Assembly (NCBI RefSeq): GCF_014534645.1
Contig: NZ_JACVQF010000184.1
Location: forward strand, 124,001 to 188,000
Direction: 5' to 3'
DNA length: 64,000 nt
Origin: Streptomyces griseicoloratus
GTDB taxonomy: Bacteria; Actinomycetota; Actinomycetes; Streptomycetales; Streptomycetaceae
Positions within the stretch are counted from its first letter, which is position 1. The number at the start of each line of letters is the position of its first letter. Below the pieces are notes generated by a model that saw only the letters and a program-made list of their open reading frames with translations, was not told where the DNA came from and made no database searches. This document shows, in pieces, positions 59,266 through 64,000 of the stretch. The position numbers were made by a program, and so were the translations under genes.

Positions 59266-60786
59266 TCATCCCTGGGTCTTCTGGATAGCTTCGCGAAGCA
59301 CCTGGCGGTCGTCGAAGGGACGGACCACCCCGGCGATGTCCTGCCCCTGCTCGTGGCCCTTGCCCGCCACCAGTACGGTGTCGCCGGGCTCGGCCCGGGC
59401 GACGGCCGCGGCGACGGCGGCGGCCCGGTCCTCGAAGACCTGGACCTCGCCGCGCTCGTGCGCGGGCACGGACGCCGCGCCCTGGAGCATGGTGGCGAGG
59501 ATCGCGAGGGGATCCTCGGAGCGGGGGTTGTCGGAGGTCAGTACGGCCGTGTCGGCGAGCCGGGCCGCGGCGGCGCCCATGGGGGCGCGCTTGGTGGTGT
59601 CGCGGTCGCCGCCGCAGCCGAGGACGACGTGCAGCTTGCCCTCGGTGACCTTGCGGAGGGCCTTGAGGACGGATTCGACCGCGTCGGTCTTGTGGGCGTA
59701 GTCGACCACCGCGAGATACGGCTGCCCGGCGTCCACGCGCTCCAGCCGGCCCGGCACGCCCGGTACGGCGGCGACACCGTCGGCGGCGGCCTGCGGATCG
59801 AGGCCGGCGGCGGCGAGGGCGGCGATCGCGGCGAGGGTGTTCGCCACGTTGAAGGGACCCGGCAGCGGGGATTTCGCGGCGATCCGCTCGCCCTTGGGGC
59901 CGATCACGGTGAACGTCGAGTCCAGCGGTCCGACCCGGACGTCCTCGGCGCGCCAGTCGGCGTCCGGGTGGCCCTCGGCGGAGTAGGTGACGACCGGGAC
60001 CGTGGCCTCGTTCGCCAGCCGGCGGCCGTACTCGTCGTCGGTGTTCACCACACCGAGCCTGCTGCGGGCCGGCGTGAACAGCTGCGCCTTGGCCTGGAAG
60101 TAGTCCTCCATGCCGGAGTGGAACTCCATGTGCTCCGGGCTGAGGTTGGTGAAGACCGCGACGTCGAAGACGCAGCCGTCGACCCGGCCGAGCACGAGGG
60201 CGTGGCTGGAGACCTCCATGGCGACCGCCTCGGTGCCGCGTTCGCGCATGACCGCGAACAGGGCCTGGAGGTCGGTGGCCTCGGGCGTGGTGCGCTCGGA
60301 CTTGATGCGCTCGTCGCCGATGCGCATCTCGACGGTGCCGATGAGGCCGGTGGACTTCGCCGTCCGCAGACCGCCCTCGACGAGGTAGGCGGTGGTGGTC
60401 TTGCCGGAGGTGCCGGTGATGCCGATCTGGAGCAGGTCCCGGCCGGGCCGGCCGTAGATCGTGGCTGCCAGCTCGCCCATCCGGCCGCGCGGGTCGTCGA
60501 CGACGAGCACGGGCAGACCGGTGGCGGCGGCGCGCTCCGCGCCGGACGGGTCGGTCAGCACGGCGGCGGCGCCGAGGCCGGCGGCCTGGGTGACGAAGTC
60601 GGCGCCGTGGGCGCGGGCTCCGGGGAGGGCGGCGTACAGGTCGCCGGGGCGGACCGCACGCGAGTCATGGGTGATGCCCGTGACCCCGGCGGTGCTCTCC
60701 GGCGCGGTGACACCCAGCTGACCGGCGAGTTCCGCCAGGGGTGTGGCGGAGACCTGCACCGGCCGGGGCGGTCCCGGGTATGTCAC
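59266..60786 (-). CDS. murE: UDP-MurNAc-dipeptide:diaminopimelate ligase
   Basis: MurE adds diaminopimelate to UDP-MurNAc-L-Ala-D-Glu. The 506-residue enzyme has the ATP loop GTSGKT (125-130) and the DNPR motif (TSDNPRSEDP) of DAP-type ligases; Streptomyces uses the LL-isomer. GTG 60786 follows AAGGG with good spacing. An in-frame GTG at 60921 with AGGAAC upstream would add 45 non-conserved, Pro/Thr-rich residues and cut the ftsI gap from 173 to 38 nt; the choice is open. Confidence 0.95.
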   Translation of the reverse strand: MTYPGPPRPVQVSATPLAELAGQLGVTAPESTAGVTGITHDSRAVRPGDLYAALPGARAHGADFVTQAAGLGAAAVLTDPSGAERAAATGLPVLVVDDPRGRMGELAATIYGRPGRDLLQIGITGTSGKTTTAYLVEGGLRTAKSTGLIGTVEMRIGDERIKSERTTPEATDLQALFAVMRERGTEAVAMEVSSHALVLGRVDGCVFDVAVFTNLSPEHMEFHSGMEDYFQAKAQLFTPARSRLGVVNTDDEYGRRLANEATVPVVTYSAEGHPDADWRAEDVRVGPLDSTFTVIGPKGERIAAKSPLPGPFNVANTLAAIAALAAAGLDPQAAADGVAAVPGVPGRLERVDAGQPYLAVVDYAHKTDAVESVLKALRKVTEGKLHVVLGCGGDRDTTKRAPMGAAAARLADTAVLTSDNPRSEDPLAILATMLQGAASVPAHERGEVQVFEDRAAAVAAAVARAEPGDTVLVAGKGHEQGQDIAGVVRPFDDRQVLREAIQKTQG

Positions 60787-60959
60787 GGGTTGGCCCTTCT
60801 GGGTGGTTTGGGACTGATCAGGCTGTGGCACGGCGGTGAGCGTACCGGGCGTACCCGCTTCCGGGCGAAGTGAGGTGCGGGGGGCGCTCTGGTTCCCGGG
60901 ATCCGGGGTGATCGTTGTCACGGGTGGTTCCTGGTGGCTCGGTGCTGGTTCGGTACTGA

Positions 60960-62924
60960 TCAGGGTTTGAAGGTGACCGGCAGGTTCGCGGCCTTGGCCC
61001 CGGTCGGGGGGACCTGGAGGGTCTTGAGTGCGAACTCCATGACCTGCTTGTGGATGGGACCGCAGATCTGGCCGCCGAAGTAGCTGCCCGCGGTGGCGTT
61101 CTGGATGGCGCAGTAGACGGTGACACGGGGCTTGTCGGCGGGGGCGAAGCCGGCGAACGACGAGGTGTAGCCGTGGTACTTGCCGGTGGCCGGATCCACG
61201 CGGTTGGCCGTGCCCGTCTTGCCCGCCACCCGGTAGCCGGGGATGCGGGCCTTGGTGCCGGTGCCCTCTTCGTCGTCCACCACGGACTCCAGCATCTCGG
61301 AGAGCGTCTTCGCGGTCTTCTCGCTGATCACACGGGTCTTCTTGGGTTCCGGTGCGGGCGTGAAGCGTCCGTCGGCCCCCTTCGTGCCGCGGACGAGCGT
61401 GGGTTCGACGCGGACGCCGCCGTTGGCGATCGTCGAGTAGACGGACGCCGCCTGGAGGGCGTTCACGGACACGCCCTGGCCGAAAGGAATCGTGTACTGC
61501 TGCGAGGTCGACCACTGGTCGGGGGGCGCCAGGATGCCCTTGGTCTCGCCGGGGAAGCCGAGCCCGCTGTAGCCGCCGAGGCCGAACTTGCGCAGGTACG
61601 AGTAGAGGACCTGGTTGGCCTCCTTCTGGGTCCTGCCCAGCTCGCCGGTGGCCATGATGGTGCCGATGTTGCTGGACTTGGCGAGCACGCCGTTGAGCGT
61701 GAGGTACCAGGTGGGGTGGTCGACGTCGTCCTTGAAGAGCCGGTCGCCGCGCTTGAGCCGGTTGGGGACGGTGAGGTGGGTCATCGGCGTGGCGACGTTC
61801 TCCTCCAGCACGGCCGCCATCGACAGCACCTTGGCGGTGGAGCCCGGCTCGAAGGCGTCCTGGAGGGCCGCGTTGCCGAGCGCCTTCGGGTCGGCGTGGG
61901 CCACGTCGCCCGGGTCGAAGCCCGGTGAGTTGGCCATGGCGAGGATCTCGCCGGTGGCCGTGTCCTGGACGATGACGTAGCCGCCGTCCGCCTTGGACTT
62001 CTCCACCTGCTCGGTGATGGCGTCCTGCGCGGCCCACTGGATGTCCCGGTCGATGGTGAGCTCGACGTCGCTGCCGGGCACGGCGGGCGTCTCGGTGGAG
62101 CCCGCGGTGGGCACCTGCCGTCCGCCCGACTGGGCGTAGCGGATCTTGCCGTCCTCGCCGGCCAGGGTCTTCTCCAGCTGCCGCTCCAGGCCACCGCCGC
62201 CCTCTCCCTCGGCGTTGACCCAGCCCAGGATCGCGGCGGCGAGGTCGCCGTTGGGGTACACGCGTTTGCTGCTGGGGTCGGCGAAGACGCCCGCGAGGAC
62301 GTTGACCGTGGAACCGTCGGTCTCCGCCTTCTCGGCCAGGGCGGACTTCAGGTCCTTGATCTGGTTCCAGACCTGCGGGGTCTTGGCGCGGGCCAGACGG
62401 ACGTAGCGCAGTTCCCTGTTCTTCGGGCGGAGCTTGCCGGCCAGCGCCTCCTGGCTCTCGCCGAGGATCGGTGAGAGCAGCGCCGCCGCCTGCTCGGGTC
62501 CGTCGCCGACGCCGAGCCGTTCGCGGGTGAACATCGTGGGGTCGGCCGTGATGTCGTAGGCGTCCACAGTGGTCGCGAGGGCCACACCGTTGCGGTCGGT
62601 GATGCCGCCGCGCTCGGCGGGCAGGGTGTGGACCACGTACCGGTTCTGCTCGGCCTTGGCGGTGTACGTGCCGGCGTCGACGGCCTGGACCTGGAGCAGC
62701 CGTACGACGAACGCGACCAGCACCAGGGTCAGCGCCAGGCCGATCATGCGCAGGCGTGGGCGGGGGCTGCCCAGCTTGATGACGCGGGGCGGGGCCGGCC
62801 GGGGCGGGCCCGGGCGGCGGGGAGGGCGGGCGCCGGGTCCCGGCTGCCGCCGTCCGCCGGGACGGACGGGCCGCGCGGGTCCGGGCACGCGGCGGCGCGG
62901 TTCCCTGTCGGACACTTCCGTCAC
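60960..62924 (-). CDS. ftsI: septal transpeptidase FtsI (PBP3-type)
   Basis: FtsI crosslinks septal peptidoglycan together with FtsW. The 654-residue protein has a Pro/Arg-rich cytosolic N-terminus, one membrane segment (about 62-83), the PBP dimerisation domain and the transpeptidase domain with S362-T-A-K365, SSN (KSSNIG) and KTG (AGKTGTA). GTG 62924 overlaps the ftsL stop (GTGA); the GTG three codons later is a weaker alternative. The C-terminus lacks a PASTA domain. Confidence 0.96.
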   Translation of the reverse strand: MTEVSDREPRRRVPGPARPVRPGGRRQPGPGARPPRRPGPPRPAPPRVIKLGSPRPRLRMIGLALTLVLVAFVVRLLQVQAVDAGTYTAKAEQNRYVVHTLPAERGGITDRNGVALATTVDAYDITADPTMFTRERLGVGDGPEQAAALLSPILGESQEALAGKLRPKNRELRYVRLARAKTPQVWNQIKDLKSALAEKAETDGSTVNVLAGVFADPSSKRVYPNGDLAAAILGWVNAEGEGGGGLERQLEKTLAGEDGKIRYAQSGGRQVPTAGSTETPAVPGSDVELTIDRDIQWAAQDAITEQVEKSKADGGYVIVQDTATGEILAMANSPGFDPGDVAHADPKALGNAALQDAFEPGSTAKVLSMAAVLEENVATPMTHLTVPNRLKRGDRLFKDDVDHPTWYLTLNGVLAKSSNIGTIMATGELGRTQKEANQVLYSYLRKFGLGGYSGLGFPGETKGILAPPDQWSTSQQYTIPFGQGVSVNALQAASVYSTIANGGVRVEPTLVRGTKGADGRFTPAPEPKKTRVISEKTAKTLSEMLESVVDDEEGTGTKARIPGYRVAGKTGTANRVDPATGKYHGYTSSFAGFAPADKPRVTVYCAIQNATAGSYFGGQICGPIHKQVMEFALKTLQVPPTGAKAANLPVTFKP

Positions 62925-63442
62925 CTGCCGGGGGTCGGGGTCGGGATCGTGGAGGGCGTGGCCGTCGTGGGCGCTGCGGTGGGGGCCGGGGCGGGCTGCG
63001 TGGTGGGGGGCGCGGTGGCGGGGGGTGCCGTGAGCGCTTCGGGGGCGATGACCAGAGGGGTCGCCCCGGAGGCGGACGCCGGGCTCGGGACACCCTTGAC
63101 GGTGCCGTCGGGGCCGAGGAAGGCGGGGTCGCCGCCGGGCACCATGCCCAGCTCGCGGGCCCGGCGCTGGAGGGCCCGGGGGGCGGAGTAGGCGTCGATG
63201 TCCCGCTGGAGGGCCTGCTCCTCGTCCGTGAGGTTCTTGGTCTCCTCCTTCAGGTCGTCCAGCTGGAAGGAGCCCTCGCTCAGGGCGGAGTTCAGCACCA
63301 GGAGCCCGATGAGGCCGCCGCCGAGGAGCAGGACCACGAGGAGGACGAAGGGGGCGCGGGCGGCCTGTCCGCGTCCGCCGCCCGGCGGGAACAGCCGGGC
63401 GAGCCGAGCGGCCCTCCCCTTGAGTTCGGGTTTCCCGCTCAC
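62921..63442 (-). CDS. ftsL: FtsL-type septum formation initiator
   Basis: FtsL is a bitopic scaffold of the divisome. The 173-residue protein has a basic cytosolic part, a membrane segment (about 32-52), a coiled coil (ALSEGSFQLDDLKEETKNLTDEEQALQRDID) and a Pro/Thr/Ala-rich extracytoplasmic tail. The GTG at 63442 is preceded by GGAGGGCGA. It starts 49 nt after rsmH, its usual neighbour, and overlaps ftsI by 4 bp. Synteny supports the name more than sequence does. Confidence 0.85.
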   Translation of the reverse strand: MSGKPELKGRAARLARLFPPGGGRGQAARAPFVLLVVLLLGGGLIGLLVLNSALSEGSFQLDDLKEETKNLTDEEQALQRDIDAYSAPRALQRRARELGMVPGGDPAFLGPDGTVKGVPSPASASGATPLVIAPEALTAPPATAPPTTQPAPAPTAAPTTATPSTIPTPTPGR

Positions 63443-63491
63443 TCGCCCTCCCTCGGCCCTGCCGACGCGCCGGCACCCCGCCTGGCCTGGC

Positions 63492-64000
63492 TCACTCGAC
63501 GTCCTCCCTGATGCGCTGGGCACCGCGCAGCCGTGCCGGTGCCGCCCGCCGGTTCTCGGCGATCTCCTCCTCGGTGGGAAGTTCGGCACCGCGCGTGAGC
63601 AGCTTGAGCCGGGGCGCGTAGCGTTCGGGGACGACCGGCAGTCCCGGCGGTGCCGTGTTCGCGGCGCCGGCCGCGAACACCTGCTTGACCAGCCGGTCCT
63701 CCAGGGAGTGGTACGACAGCACGGCGATCCGCCCGCCCACGGCGAGCGTCTTGACGGCGGCCGGGATCGCCCGCTCCAGCACGGCCAGTTCGCCGTTGAC
63801 CTCGATGCGCAGGGCCTGGAAGGTGCGCTTGGCCGGGTTGCCGCCGGTGCGCTTGGCGGCCTGCGGGAGCGCGGCGCGGATCAGCTCGACGAGCCGGGCG
63901 CTGGTGGTGAAGGGCTCCTTCTCGCGCTCGCGCACGATCGCGGAGACGATCCGCTTGGCCTGCTTCTCCTCCCCGTACGCCCTCAGGATCCGCACCAGTT
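63492..64000 (-). CDS. rsmH: 16S rRNA (cytosine1402-N4)-methyltransferase, 5' truncated
   Basis: RsmH (MraW) N4-methylates C1402 of 16S rRNA using SAM. Only the C-terminal ~169 residues are present; the frame runs open past base 64000 into the missing N-terminus. Characteristic segments are [34 protein letters not shown] and the final RLRGAQRI. It is the first dcw gene in this orientation and is followed by ftsL after 49 nt. Confidence 0.95.
   Translation of the reverse strand, partial: LVRILRAYGEEKQAKRIVSAIVREREKEPFTTSARLVELIRAALPQAAKRTGGNPAKRTFQALRIEVNGELAVLERAIPAAVKTLAVGGRIAVLSYHSLEDRLVKQVFAAGAANTAPPGLPVVPERYAPRLKLLTRGAELPTEEEIAENRRAAPARLRGAQRIREDVE

Overview
The window is high-GC (about 72%) actinobacterial DNA, and gene content and order match the conserved core of a Streptomyces chromosome. 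Supporting features are the LL-DAP-type dcw cluster with divIVA and sepF, PriA in place of HisA/TrpF, TrpM, a TIGR02234 Trp-associated membrane protein, many GTG starts, 4-bp start/stop overlaps and GC-rich hairpin terminators. I see no insertion sequence, prophage, CRISPR array, tRNA or rRNA gene. About 57 protein genes are supported; the first (a CitE-like lyase) and the last (rsmH) run off the window ends.

Layout. (1) 1-2.7 kb: a 5'-truncated HpcH/CitE-type lyase on plus faces lgt and a membrane-anchored DsbA-like thioredoxin on minus. (2) 2.8-9.4 kb, minus strand: trpE, three small membrane proteins, trpC, trpM, trpB and trpA. (3) 9.4-16.2 kb, minus strand: hisD, hisC, hisB, a 54-aa membrane protein, hisH, priA, a RidA-like protein and hisF, then hisI, which runs straight into trpE. 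One plus-strand TIGR03085 gene sits between hisF and hisI. PriA joins the two pathways because no trpF is seen. (4) 16.4-25.7 kb: proteins of poorly known function, including a membrane protein with a beta-helix-like body, a LON-domain protein, a YbaK-type deacylase, a 24-codon gene resembling ribosomal protein bL37, an ABC-2 exporter pair and a NYN nuclease. (5) 25.8-42.5 kb: dnaE, DUF2252, a second DsbA-like protein with an orphan membrane partner, a Tat-exported PhoD phosphatase, a secreted M43 metalloprotease, a dienelactone hydrolase, an MscS channel, a Na+/H+ antiporter, and a minus-strand group of dksA-like gene, lspA, rluD and a GNAT gene. (6) 42.7-46.2 kb: ileS behind a T-box leader. 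(7) 46.7-64 kb, minus strand: the division and cell-wall cluster, in transcription order rsmH, ftsL, ftsI, murE, murF, mraY, murD, ftsW, murG, ftsQ, ftsZ, pgeF, yggS, sepF, yggT, divIVA. murC and ftsA are absent from it.

How the genes work together. The his/trp block makes two amino acids from shared phosphoribosyl intermediates. The dcw block makes lipid II (MurD/E/F, MraY, MurG), polymerises and crosslinks it (FtsW, FtsI) and assembles the Z-ring (FtsZ, SepF, FtsQ, FtsL), with DivIVA directing polar growth. Lgt and LspA are successive lipoprotein-maturation enzymes. The clearest regulatory element is the ileS T-box, where the same CCCTCC run can pair either with the T-box or with the ileS ribosome-binding site. 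The encoded IleRS also carries a GXHH in place of the usual HXGH signature. I did not find a convincing wholly undescribed system; the most interesting items are small genes, promoter palindromes and the IleRS/T-box pair.
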